This document shows positions 1 to 7,559 of a stretch of DNA of 19,539 bases, piece by piece (position 1 is the stretch's first letter; the number at the start of each line of letters is the position of its first letter). The stretch covers positions 1-19,539 of the forward strand of contig CAYJIL010000045.1 in NCBI GenBank assembly GCA_964370235.1, given 5' to 3'. The position numbers and the translations under genes are program-made. The DNA is from CAYJIL01 sp964370235. GTDB lineage: Bacteria > Bacteroidota > Bacteroidia > Bacteroidales > Rikenellaceae. The notes under the pieces are model-generated. The model was given only the letters and a program-made list of their open reading frames with translations. It was not told the origin of the DNA and ran no database searches.

Positions 1-29
1 TCAACTGCGAGGGAGGTAATAAAGCGCAT
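1..29 (-). CDS. possible start of a further gene, cut by the left edge
   Basis: An ATG at 29-27 on the minus strand opens a frame beginning MRFITSLAV that stays open to the window edge. It lies 14 bp after the stop of the M23 peptidase gene transcribed in the same direction, and AAGGCGG lies a little upstream and could serve as a weak ribosome binding site. The hydrophobic start would suit a signal peptide or membrane anchor, but nine residues cannot identify a family. It may be the third gene of the peptidase operon, or chance. Confidence 0.3.
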
Positions 30-43
30 TACCGATGACCGCC

Positions 44-955
44 TTAATCAAGTGATTGCATACCAATATGCGAAATATCAATTATACGAGCATACCCTTG
101 AGGGTCGAGTTCTTGAAAGAAATAATTTATCGGGTCTTGCCTCATACCCTTATACACAACTTCGTAGTGTAGGTGCGGCATAAACGACAAACCACTATTC
201 CCACTACGTGCAATTATATCGCCTCTTTTCACCTTTTGCCCCCTGCGAACAAGTGCCTTATCTAAATGGCTATATACAGTCTCGTAACCATTCCCATGAT
301 CGATTATAACACTAAGCCCATTGGTTTGGTGCACCTGTTTCACAAACTTTACCTTACCATCTGCCGTTGCATACACACGACTATCTAGCGAAACAGCATA
401 ATCAACCCCTTGGTGAGCCACCAAAGTACGATAGAAAGGATGTATACGCATACCATAAGACGCAGCAAGACGAGTGAGTTCGTTATTAGAAATAGGCTGA
501 ATAGATGGAATATTACCAACACCACTACCCTTCTCTATCATCTTCTCTTGCAGTGCGGCAAAATTATTGGTTATCTCGCCAAGGCTATAGTCTATGCGAT
601 TGAGACGAGCATGAAATTGGCTAGCTAACTGCTTGTTGGTCATAACCGAAAGGCTATCTATTGTTAGATGCGATTCCTTATCGTTATAGTTGGGGTTAGA
701 ACCAAATAGTGTGCGATATACCCCTTGATCTCTCTCCTTTACGTTTGTGAGCACCACCTCTAACGAATCGTATTGGCTCTTTAGGCTCTCATACTCGCTC
801 TCTAGCGAATCGTTAGCTTTGCGCATTTCACGCTCGATGGGGGTATCAAAAAATAGCGAGAAAATAAAATAGTATAGTATAGCAAAGCCCAACCACACAA
901 ACAAATGCACGGCTGAACGCACTAACCCTTTTCTGAAACGCTCAAATATTCTCAT
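44..955 (-). CDS. membrane-anchored M23 (LytM) family metallopeptidase, second of a tandem pair
   Basis: Predicted zinc endopeptidase that cuts peptidoglycan cross-bridges or regulates other cell-wall hydrolases. The 303-aa protein has a short basic N-terminus, one membrane segment at about residues 14-37, a coiled-coil stretch at about 40-75, a linker with the Bacteroidota-type motif RDQGVYRTLF (76-85), and a C-terminal LytM domain from about 165. Seen zinc and catalytic residues are H181 and D185 (HQGVD), H230 (YSHL) and H261/H263 (HLHYEV), so it should be active, unlike the degenerate EnvC/NlpD-type LytM domains. The loop before HLH reads SGLSFMP rather than the more usual STGP, a small departure. 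It faces the periplasm while anchored in the inner membrane. It lies 23 bp after the paralogue at 979-1908, in the same direction, so the two are probably co-transcribed. The exact substrate cannot be told from sequence. Confidence 0.9.
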   Translation of the reverse strand: MRIFERFRKGLVRSAVHLFVWLGFAILYYFIFSLFFDTPIEREMRKANDSLESEYESLKSQYDSLEVVLTNVKERDQGVYRTLFGSNPNYNDKESHLTIDSLSVMTNKQLASQFHARLNRIDYSLGEITNNFAALQEKMIEKGSGVGNIPSIQPISNNELTRLAASYGMRIHPFYRTLVAHQGVDYAVSLDSRVYATADGKVKFVKQVHQTNGLSVIIDHGNGYETVYSHLDKALVRRGQKVKRGDIIARSGNSGLSFMPHLHYEVVYKGMRQDPINYFFQELDPQGYARIIDISHIGMQSLD

Positions 956-978
956 ATAATCTCTAAACTATTTTACAA

Positions 979-1908
979 CTACTCATAGGTGGTGTCTTTT
1001 GCCGACTCCAATATCTTAACAAACTCCTCGGGACTCATATCCATACCAAGGTATGTTAGTGGATCGACCGTTCGACCACGGTATATTACCTCGTAATGTA
1101 GGTGAGTACCTGTTGAATTACCCGTTGAACCCATTAGGCCTATTAGCTCGCCACGGCGCACTTTTTGTCCCGATTTGGCTATCATCTTCGATAGGTGGGC
1201 ATAACGAGTGTGGTAACCATAACCATGATTAACCAATATGCTATAACCATAGCCACCATCATACTTAGCCGATACTACTTCACCATCGGCAGTGGCATAA
1301 ATCTCGGTTCCTCGATTTGCCGAAAGGTCGATACCTGAATGTATGTGGCGATACCTAAATATTGGGTGTATGCGATAGCCATACTTGCCAATATGGTTGC
1401 GCAAAAGTGTCTTATCGATTGGCCATATTGATGGTACACTACGAGATAGTTTGCTATTATCGCTCGCTAGCAGCGTGAGCGTATCGAGCGAAACCGAATT
1501 GCTATATAGCTGAGAGCGCATATAGTCTAGCCCTGCATGCACATTTCCCACCAAAGGGGTATCGTCTGCCAAAGTGCTCTGGGGTGATTTGATAGAGATC
1601 AACTGAGTTGTATCAATAGCAAAGATAGAGCGATAGATGCCGTTATCTCGTCGCCTTAGTTCTTCTAGCTGGGCATTAGATTCCGATATTTTCTCTTGCA
1701 AGATCCTAAATTTTAATACTAGTTCGCTATTTTCTCGTGATAGCGAAAATAGTTTGGGCGTATGAAAAAAGTAGGAGAAACCAAAGTTTACGATAATGGC
1801 CAAAATAAAACCAAGCAGTGCCTTTCTAATAAAGAAATATGCCTGCTCTTTTATGGTTAACTCTTCGCTTGTTGCGAATATAATTTCCTTTAGTTTTATT
1901 CTTTTCAT
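979..1908 (-). CDS. membrane-anchored M23 (LytM) family metallopeptidase, first of a tandem pair
   Basis: Predicted peptidoglycan DD- or DL-endopeptidase of 309 aa. It has a cytoplasmic stretch of about 28 residues, a membrane segment at about 29-48, a coiled coil at about 55-88 ending in RRRDNGIYRSIF, a linker with VPSIWPI (158-164), and a LytM domain from about 172. Metal and catalytic residues are H190 and D194 (HSGID), H238 (YAHL) and H269/H271 (HLHYEV); the canonical GSTGNSTGTHLH loop is intact. It shares domain order and several short motifs with the downstream gene, so the pair looks like an old duplication that has diverged widely outside the catalytic motifs. It is divergent from alaS, with a candidate promoter about 45 bp upstream. 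The stop is TAG. Confidence 0.92.
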   Translation of the reverse strand: MKRIKLKEIIFATSEELTIKEQAYFFIRKALLGFILAIIVNFGFSYFFHTPKLFSLSRENSELVLKFRILQEKISESNAQLEELRRRDNGIYRSIFAIDTTQLISIKSPQSTLADDTPLVGNVHAGLDYMRSQLYSNSVSLDTLTLLASDNSKLSRSVPSIWPIDKTLLRNHIGKYGYRIHPIFRYRHIHSGIDLSANRGTEIYATADGEVVSAKYDGGYGYSILVNHGYGYHTRYAHLSKMIAKSGQKVRRGELIGLMGSTGNSTGTHLHYEVIYRGRTVDPLTYLGMDMSPEEFVKILESAKDTTYE

Positions 1909-1953
1909 TGTTATATAGTGGTCTAAACCAGCCTAAATTGGGCTTATAGAGCA

Positions 1954-1961
1954 CAAAATTA
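1954..1961 (-). promoter_or_regulatory. candidate -7 box for the M23 peptidase operon
   Basis: The minus strand reads TAATTTTG, an exact match to the Bacteroidota -7 consensus TAnnTTTG. The start point would be near 1947, giving a leader of about 40 nt before the ATG at 1908. I see no clear -33 TTTG at the expected distance. Confidence 0.4.
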
Positions 1962-2003
1962 TTGATAATAAGGTGTAAAGTTAAAAAAATTATTTTTTTT
2001 CAT

Positions 2004-2011
2004 TAATTTTA
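2004..2011 (+). promoter_or_regulatory. weak candidate -7 box for alaS
   Basis: TAATTTTA matches TAnnTTTG except at the last base, in a very AT-rich stretch. It would place the start near 2018 and put both stem-loops at 2021-2068 inside the alaS leader. There is no convincing -33 element, so this is tentative. Confidence 0.25.
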
Positions 2012-2020
2012 CGCTCTCAA

Positions 2021-2068
2021 TTTCGACTCCTAGTGGGGCGAAATGTGATGGGAGGTAATCCCAACCAC
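2021..2068 (+). promoter_or_regulatory. two adjacent stem-loops in the alaS upstream region
   Basis: The first hairpin pairs TTTCG plus CTCC (2021-2030, A2026 bulged) with GGGGCGAAA (2035-2043) around a TAGT loop, nine pairs including one G-U. The second pairs GTG and TGGGA (2045-2053) with TCCCA and CAC (2059-2068), with a small internal loop and apical loop GGTAA. They sit 36 bp before the alaS start in otherwise AT-rich DNA. They may form a leader structure or be protein-binding palindromes. No T-run follows, so they are not simple terminators. Confidence 0.45.
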
Positions 2069-2103
2069 AAGATTAAACGTAAGAAATAGACAAAATATTT
2101 GAT

Positions 2104-4731
2104 ATGAATAGCACTAAGACTAGAGAGACCTTTCTGAAATTCTTTGAAGGCAAATCTCACACCATTGTACCTTCGGCACCAATGGTCATTAAAAACGACC
2201 CTACGCTGATGTTTACAAATGCGGGAATGAACCAGTTTAAGGATATTTTCCTTGGCAACCAACCTGCAAAATTTTCTCGTGCAGCCGACACACAAAAGTG
2301 TCTGCGTGTATCGGGTAAGCACAACGACTTGGACGAGGTAGGACACGATACATACCACCACACTATGTTTGAGATGGTGGGTAACTGGTCGTTTGGCGAC
2401 TACTTCAAGAAAGAGGCAATTGAGTGGGCTTGGGAGCTACTTGTCGATGTTTATGGGCTTAAGAAAGATAGAATTTATGTTACCGTGTTCGAAGGTTATG
2501 AGCCAGATGGCGTAGCTTTTGATAGCGAGGCTAACGAGCTATGGAGCCAGTTTTTGCCACAGAGCCAAATCTTAACAGGTAACAAAAAAGATAATTTTTG
2601 GGAGATGGGCGATGTAGGCCCATGTGGACCATGTAGCGAGATACACTACGACTTGCGTGACGATAGCGAGCGAGAAAAGGTAGATGGTGCATCGCTAGTT
2701 AACATGGACAACCCAGAGGTAATTGAGATATGGAACCTTGTGTTCATGCAATATAACCGAAAGAGCAACGGTAGCCTAGAGCTTTTGCCCGACAAACACG
2801 TTGATACGGGTATGGGCTTCGAGCGTCTATGTATGATTCTTCAGGGTAAAAAGAGCAACTACGACACCGATGTGTTCCAGACAATTATCGAGAAAATTTC
2901 GTCACTTTGTGGCATTAGCTATGGCGAGAATCAAATGACCGACATTGCTATGCGTGTTATTGCAGACCACTTGCGTGCTATTTCGTTCTCGATTGCCGAT
3001 GGTCAAATGCCATCTAACGTAAAGGCTGGTTATGTAATTCGCCGTATCTTGCGCCGTGCGGTTCGTTATGGCTATACATACCTAAACTTCCGTGAGCCAT
3101 TTATTTGCGAGCTAGTGGCTACACTATCTTTGCAGATGGGCGATTTCTTCCCAGAGATTAAAAAGCAAAAGAGCCTAATCGAGCGAGTTATCAAAGAGGA
3201 GGAGCTATCGTTCCTTAAAACGCTTGCTACGGGTATCAACCTGCTTGACAACATCATCGAAAAGGTAAAGAGCGAAGGCAAAACAGTTATCAGCGGCGAT
3301 GATAGCTTTACACTATATGACACTTATGGTTTCCCAATCGACCTTACCGAGCTTATCGCTCGTGAGCAAGGCATATCGCTAGACCTTGAGGCTTTTGAGA
3401 AAAACCTACAAAAACAAAAGGAGCGCTCGCGTGGAGCAGCACAAATCGAAACCGATGACTGGGTAGAGGTTCTTCCAATTAAAGAGAGCATCTTTGTTGG
3501 GTATGACTACCTAGAGTCTGAAATTAAGATTGCTCGCTACCGCCGTGTTAGCTCAAAGGGCAAGAGCTACTTCCAGCTAGTGTTCGACCAAACTCCGTTT
3601 TATGGTAACTCGGGCGGACAAGTTGGCGACAAGGGCTACATTATCTCAGCAGATGGCGAGAGAGTAGATATTACCGACACACACAAAGAGAACGACCTAA
3701 CGGTTCACATTACATCTAAGCTGCCACAAGCAATTGATGCAGACTTTACAGCATTTGTGAACGAGGGCGAAAGAGCAGCTATCGCAGCAAACCATACAGC
3801 TACACACCTTGTACAAAAGGCTCTACAAGCGGTACTAGGCGAGCATGTCGAGCAAAAGGGTTCGATGGTGAGCGCAACAGGCCTGCGTTTTGACTTTGCA
3901 CACTTTGAGAAGATGACACCAGAGCAAATTCGCCAAGTAGAGGTGATTGTTAATGATTATATTCGCAAAAACTATAAGCGTCAAGAAAACCGTGAGTGCA
4001 CAATCGAGCAAGCAAAAGAGATGGGTGCAATGATGCTATTTGGCGAAAAGTACTCAGACACAGTACGTACTATTGGTTATGGTGATTCGCTAGAGCTTTG
4101 TGGTGGTACACACGTTCGCCGAACTGGCGAAATTGGCTTGTTTAAAATTGAGTCTGAGGGTGCTATTTCGGCAGGTATTCGCCGTATTGAGGCACGCACA
4201 GGCCAAGGAGCAATGGATCTAACGTTTAACCACGAAGATACATTTAGAGCCATTCAAAAGCTAATGAACACTCCATCGGCACTGCCAGCAGTTGAGAAGA
4301 TGCTTAGCGAGAATAACAACCTAAAGGGTCGTATCGAAAAGTTCACAAAAGAGAACACAAAGCGCATTTTCGATGATATTTGCACAACAATAGACAGCAC
4401 CGAAGATATTGCTTGGTTTATCGACAACCTAACTCTTGCCGATAGTGTAGTAAAGGATATTGCATCTATGCTAAGAACAAAATATCCAAATATCATCACC
4501 ATCATTGGCTCGGTGGTAGACGAAAAACCATCACTTACAATTGCCCTAGGCGAGGAGATTGTAGCTATGGGTATTAACGCTTCGACTACCGTGCGTGAGG
4601 CTGCAAAGCTAATACAAGGTGGCGGTGGTGGCCAGCCATTCCTTGCTACGGCAGGTGGTAAAAACGCTAATGGTATTGGTAGCGCAATTGATAAGGCAAA
4701 GGAAATTATTACCGAAGCACTAAAAAAATAG
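2104..4731 (+). CDS. alaS: alanine--tRNA ligase
   Basis: Cytoplasmic class II aminoacyl-tRNA synthetase that charges tRNA-Ala and hydrolyses mischarged Ser- or Gly-tRNA-Ala. At 875 aa it is full length (E. coli 876). The N-terminal catalytic domain opens with the typical RETFLKFFEGKSH and continues through FTNAGMNQFKDIFLG, the HHTMFEMVGNWSFGDYFK stretch and DTGMGFERL. The editing domain carries the zinc residues H564 and H568 (HTATH) and C666 and H670 (CGGTH), at the same numbering as the E. coli enzyme. The C-terminal DHHA1 domain has the glycine-rich GGGGGQPFLATAGG. The start is fixed by the family N-terminus; there is no obvious Shine-Dalgarno (AAAATATTTGAT precedes ATG), which is usual in this phylum. 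The gene stands alone, with a strong terminator after it. The stop is TAG. Confidence 0.98.
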   Translation: MNSTKTRETFLKFFEGKSHTIVPSAPMVIKNDPTLMFTNAGMNQFKDIFLGNQPAKFSRAADTQKCLRVSGKHNDLDEVGHDTYHHTMFEMVGNWSFGDYFKKEAIEWAWELLVDVYGLKKDRIYVTVFEGYEPDGVAFDSEANELWSQFLPQSQILTGNKKDNFWEMGDVGPCGPCSEIHYDLRDDSEREKVDGASLVNMDNPEVIEIWNLVFMQYNRKSNGSLELLPDKHVDTGMGFERLCMILQGKKSNYDTDVFQTIIEKISSLCGISYGENQMTDIAMRVIADHLRAISFSIADGQMPSNVKAGYVIRRILRRAVRYGYTYLNFREPFICELVATLSLQMGDFFPEIKKQKSLIERVIKEEELSFLKTLATGINLLDNIIEKVKSEGKTVISGDDSFTLYDTYGFPIDLTELIAREQGISLDLEAFEKNLQKQKERSRGAAQIETDDWVEVLPIKESIFVGYDYLESEIKIARYRRVSSKGKSYFQLVFDQTPFYGNSGGQVGDKGYIISADGERVDITDTHKENDLTVHITSKLPQAIDADFTAFVNEGERAAIAANHTATHLVQKALQAVLGEHVEQKGSMVSATGLRFDFAHFEKMTPEQIRQVEVIVNDYIRKNYKRQENRECTIEQAKEMGAMMLFGEKYSDTVRTIGYGDSLELCGGTHVRRTGEIGLFKIESEGAISAGIRRIEARTGQGAMDLTFNHEDTFRAIQKLMNTPSALPAVEKMLSENNNLKGRIEKFTKENTKRIFDDICTTIDSTEDIAWFIDNLTLADSVVKDIASMLRTKYPNIITIIGSVVDEKPSLTIALGEEIVAMGINASTTVREAAKLIQGGGGGQPFLATAGGKNANGIGSAIDKAKEIITEALKK

Positions 4732-4762
4732 TCAAAACTACAATAGGCTATAACAATAGTTT

Positions 4763-4806
4763 AGAGGCGATTAACAGCATGGCTGTTAGTCGCCTCTTTC
4801 TTTTTA
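4763..4806 (+). terminator. rho-independent terminator after alaS
   Basis: A 16-bp stem runs from 4763-4778 to 4782-4797 (GAGGCGATTAACAGC against GCTGTTAGTCGCCTC, one G-T pair) with a three-base ATG loop, followed at once by CTTTCTTTTT. The stop of alaS is 31 bp upstream, so this ends the alaS transcript and separates it from the protease gene. Confidence 0.9.
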
Positions 4807-4891
4807 TACAAAAATTCTTCTTGTTTGTACTAATAGCATAATATTTGTGACTTGCAAAATAATTGAAAAAAAGTATCGTTATTTAGTTGTC

Positions 4892-4921
4892 TTGACAAAT
4901 TTATTTTTACACTATTTTTTG
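4892..4921 (+). promoter_or_regulatory. candidate promoter of the DegP-like protease gene
   Basis: TTGACA begins at 4892 and TATTTTTTG spans 4913-4921. This resembles a Bacteroidota -33/-7 pair, with one extra base in the -7 box and an 18-bp gap between TTG and TA. The start codon follows about 30 bp later. The rest of 4807-4950 is AT-rich and I see nothing else in it. Confidence 0.35.
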
Positions 4922-4950
4922 TAATATAAAACAAAAAGAGAATTAATTTT

Positions 4951-6441
4951 ATGAAGAGAAAATTTTATTTGCTAATAGTATTAGCAGCAATGGTTGGGGG
5001 AGCGACAACAGCCTACCTAACATCAAAGGTTATCCTAAATAATAGTAATAGCACAATAGCAACAACAACAGTTAGGGATAACAACCATCACTTTGCCTCA
5101 CTACCATCTTCGCCACAAGGCACGGTAGATTTGACACATGCAGCCGAAAAAACGGTAATGGCAGTGGTGAATATCGAAAAGCGAGAAAAGGTAAACCAAC
5201 AGAGAAGTGGTTCGCATTCGATGGATGAGTTCTTTCAATATTTTGGAATGCCACGTGGCTATGGCCAACAACAGCAGCAACCACGCTCACAGGAGCGCAG
5301 ATCGGGAGGATCGGGAGTAATTATCTCGCCCGATGGTTATATTATCTCGAATAACCACGTTGTTGAGAACGCTAGCGAACTGAGGGTAACGCTAAACGAT
5401 GGACGCACATTTGATGCACAAATCATTGGCACAGACCCTACTACCGACCTAGCACTTATTAAAGTAGATGGCGAAAACCTACCAGTGGTAGAGTTTGGAA
5501 ACTCAGATGCCCTAAAACTAGGCGAATGGGTACTTGCAGTTGGTAACCCATATAACCTAAGCTCAACAGTAACGGCAGGTATCGTTTCGGCAAAAGGACG
5601 TAGCCTAAACGCTATTGACAGCCAATTCCCAATCGAGTCATTTATTCAAACCGATGCAGCCATTAACCCCGGCAATAGTGGTGGTGCGCTAGTAAACACA
5701 TCGGGTGAGCTGATTGGTATAAACACGCTTATCTACTCGCAAACAGGCAATTATGTAGGATATGGATTTGCCGTCCCTACTACAATCGTGCAAAAAGTAG
5801 TAATGGATCTCATGGAGTATGGAATCGTACAAAGAGCAATGTTGGGCGTAACTTACCAAGAGATTACAGATGCCTTTATCGAGCACCAAGGCAAAGAGAA
5901 AGGTATTAGCGAGAGTGGCGGACTATATGTTGTAGATGTAACCGAGAACGGTGCAGCAAACGCAGCAGGTATTAAGTCGGGCGATATTTTGGTAGAGATT
6001 GATGGCAACAAAATTACGGGTTCAGCAGTGCTACAAGAGACAATTGCGAAGCACCGCCCGAATGATAAAATAAAAATTGGTGTAAAAAGAGATGGCCAAG
6101 TGAAACATTTTGATGTTACACTTCGTAATAGAGCAGGAGAGGAGAAGCTATTAAGTAAAGGTAGCCAAGATGTAGCTGCTCAACTAGGCGGAAAACTAGT
6201 TGCAGCATCTGAGAGCCTGCTCGAAAAACTAAACCTTCGCTACGGAGTACAAGTAGCAGAGGTGGGCTCGGGCACACTTCGCAAGGCTAATATCAAAAGT
6301 GGCTTTGTGATTACATCAATAAACGAAATGCCAATTACTTCGGTTAACGATGTTTACAAGATTAAGGGCGAAATTTCTGTTATCGAGGGTATCTATCCCG
6401 ACGGACGAAGATTTACCTACTCGCTTGTTAGCAACGATTAA
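4951..6441 (+). CDS. DegP/HtrA-family periplasmic serine protease (Do-like)
   Basis: Predicted ATP-independent protease and chaperone that degrades misfolded envelope proteins. The 496-aa protein starts with a signal peptide or anchor (basic MKRK, then a hydrophobic run to about residue 24), followed by a trypsin-like domain at about 60-285. The catalytic triad is H136 (SNNHVVE), D166 (TTDLALIK) and S243 (NPGNSGGAL). Two PDZ domains follow, at about 296-390 (carboxylate-binding loop likely around residue 299) and about 410-492; the second is shorter and more diverged. The LA loop at 85-118 is long and glutamine-rich (GYGQQQQQPRSQERR). Two PDZ domains favour DegP/DegQ over DegS. It has its own candidate promoter and terminator, so it is probably monocistronic. 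Whether DegP or DegQ is the better name cannot be settled here. Confidence 0.95.
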   Translation: MKRKFYLLIVLAAMVGGATTAYLTSKVILNNSNSTIATTTVRDNNHHFASLPSSPQGTVDLTHAAEKTVMAVVNIEKREKVNQQRSGSHSMDEFFQYFGMPRGYGQQQQQPRSQERRSGGSGVIISPDGYIISNNHVVENASELRVTLNDGRTFDAQIIGTDPTTDLALIKVDGENLPVVEFGNSDALKLGEWVLAVGNPYNLSSTVTAGIVSAKGRSLNAIDSQFPIESFIQTDAAINPGNSGGALVNTSGELIGINTLIYSQTGNYVGYGFAVPTTIVQKVVMDLMEYGIVQRAMLGVTYQEITDAFIEHQGKEKGISESGGLYVVDVTENGAANAAGIKSGDILVEIDGNKITGSAVLQETIAKHRPNDKIKIGVKRDGQVKHFDVTLRNRAGEEKLLSKGSQDVAAQLGGKLVAASESLLEKLNLRYGVQVAEVGSGTLRKANIKSGFVITSINEMPITSVNDVYKIKGEISVIEGIYPDGRRFTYSLVSND

Positions 6442-6449
6442 TAATTTCT

Positions 6450-6490
6450 CTCTCGGTGCTTATTCACCATAAGCACCGAGAGTTATTTAT
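6450..6490 (+). terminator. hairpin terminator after the DegP-like gene
   Basis: A perfect 13-bp stem, CTCTCGGTGCTTA (6450-6462) with TAAGCACCGAGAG (6470-6482), has a seven-base loop and is followed by TTATTTAT. The tail is T-rich though interrupted. It begins nine bases after the stop codon. Confidence 0.8.
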
Positions 6491-6512
6491 AGCAGGCTTC
6501 TCTATCTTTAAT

Positions 6513-6560
6513 TTTTACACAAAATTAGAATAGAATATAGTGGTTACGATGGTGTACCAC
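6513..6560 (+). promoter_or_regulatory. candidate -7 box and leader hairpin upstream of rpoD
   Basis: TATCTTTA (6513-6520) matches TAnnTTTG except for the final base and would start transcription near 6527. A small hairpin, GTGGT plus AC (6540-6547, T6545 bulged) against GTACCAC (6554-6560), lies in the resulting leader, 20 bp before the ATG. Both are modest signals. Confidence 0.3.
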
Positions 6561-6580
6561 AAAACAGACTTCAAGTACAG

Positions 6581-7441
6581 ATGAGACAGTTAAAAATTAC
6601 CAAGAGCATTACAAACCGTGAGAGTGCTTCACTTGACAAATACTTACAAGAGATTGGCCGTGAGGATCTAATATCGGTTGAAGAAGAGGTAGAACTAGCC
6701 CAGCGAATACGAAAAGGTGACCAAGAGGCACTAGAAAAGCTTACTAGAGCAAACCTACGATTTGTAGTTTCTGTTGCAAAGCAGTACCAAAACCAGGGTC
6801 TTAGCCTTCCTGACCTTATCAACGAAGGTAACCTAGGTTTGATTCGTGCAGCCGAGAAGTTTGACGAAACACGTGGTTTCAAATTCATCTCATATGCTGT
6901 ATGGTGGATTAGACAATCGATACTTCAGGCTCTTGCCGAGCAAAGCCGTATTGTGCGCCTACCGCTAAACCAAGTGGGATCACTTAACAAAATTAACAAA
7001 GCACTTGCACGATTTGAGCAGGAGCACGAGCGTGCCCCATCGCCAGAGGAGCTTGCAAAAGAGCTTGACATCCCAAAAGAGAAGGTAGCCGACACTCTAC
7101 GTGTATCGGGTCGCCACGTGTCGGTAGATGCTCCATTTGCCGAGGGCGAGGACAATAGCCTACTAGACGTACTTGTGAATGGTGATTCACCAAACGCAGA
7201 CCGAGGCCTTATTAACGAGTCACTTTCGACTGAGGTTGATCGTGCACTTTCGACTCTAACAGACCGTGAGCGTGACATTATCAGATATTTCTTTGGTATT
7301 GGCTGTGCCGAAATGACACTAGAGGAGATTGGCGAGCAGTTTGGTCTTACACGTGAGCGTGTGCGCCAAATTAAAGAGAAGGCTATTCGCCGCCTAAGAC
7401 ACAACTCAAGAAGTAAACTTCTAAAGGGTTATCTAGGCTAG
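6581..7441 (+). CDS. rpoD: principal (housekeeping) RNA polymerase sigma factor, Bacteroidota type
   Basis: Primary sigma factor that directs RNA polymerase to most promoters, recognising the -33 TTTG and -7 TAnnTTTG elements of this phylum. The 286-aa protein lacks region 1.1 and starts directly before region 1.2 (SLDKYLQEIGREDLIS), as is normal in Bacteroidota. Region 2 lies at about 54-118 (LRFVVSVAKQYQNQG, LINEGNLGLIRAAEKFD, FISYAVWWIRQSI), region 3 at about 125-200, and region 4 at about 220-278, with the helix-turn-helix LEEIGEQFGLTRERVRQIKEK cut here as LTRERVRQI. The N-terminus MRQLKITKSITNRES is characteristic and fixes the start. The gene stands alone between terminators. The stop is TAG. 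Confidence 0.97.
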   Translation: MRQLKITKSITNRESASLDKYLQEIGREDLISVEEEVELAQRIRKGDQEALEKLTRANLRFVVSVAKQYQNQGLSLPDLINEGNLGLIRAAEKFDETRGFKFISYAVWWIRQSILQALAEQSRIVRLPLNQVGSLNKINKALARFEQEHERAPSPEELAKELDIPKEKVADTLRVSGRHVSVDAPFAEGEDNSLLDVLVNGDSPNADRGLINESLSTEVDRALSTLTDRERDIIRYFFGIGCAEMTLEEIGEQFGLTRERVRQIKEKAIRRLRHNSRSKLLKGYLG

Positions 7442-7463
7442 TCGAAACGACTAAACATAAATA

Positions 7464-7504
7464 AAATAGGTTGTCTTGCAATTGTAAGGCAACCTATTTG
7501 TTTA
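7464..7504 (+). terminator. hairpin terminator after rpoD
   Basis: The stem AATAGGTTGTCTTGC pairs with GTAAGGCAACCTATT (7464-7499) around a four-base loop, followed by GTTTAT. The pair T7474/G7489 is a G-U wobble in the plus-strand RNA but an A-C mismatch in the minus-strand RNA, so the hairpin fits the rpoD transcript best. A-rich DNA on the left could give a T-rich tail in the other direction. It is an inverted copy of the hairpin at 7566-7612. Confidence 0.8.
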
Positions 7505-7525
7505 TGGGTAATAGTGTATGGGTAA
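7503..7525. repeat. short direct repeat TATGGGTAA, two copies
   Basis: TATGGGTAA occurs at 7503-7511 and 7517-7525, 14 bp apart, just after the rpoD terminator. The function is unknown and it may be chance. Confidence 0.35.
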
Positions 7526-7550
7526 AATAAAAATCGAACTTATGCACATA

Positions 7551-7559
7551 CCCCCCCCC
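7551..7559. repeat. homopolymer of nine C between two terminators
   Basis: Nine consecutive C residues lie in AT-rich intergenic DNA between the two convergent terminators. No open frame crosses it, so it cannot switch a gene by frameshift. It could vary in length between cells or sequencing reads. Confidence 0.9.

Noticed and set aside
2021..2043. TTTCGACTCC resembling a tRNA T-loop
   Set aside because: No matching acceptor, D or anticodon arms are present upstream, where the DNA is a plain AT-rich tract; the bases are better explained by the local hairpin.
2017..2363. Open minus-strand frames opposite the start of alaS
   Set aside because: They lie over the strongly conserved AlaRS N-terminus, have cysteine-rich low-plausibility sequence and no family resemblance; they are shadow frames.
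6571..7404. Long minus-strand open frames opposite rpoD
   Set aside because: Serine/arginine-rich translations typical of antisense to a conserved gene; the sigma factor on the plus strand explains the region fully.
7551..7559. C tract as a phase-variation switch in a coding sequence
   Set aside because: No reading frame crosses it and both neighbouring genes are complete without it.
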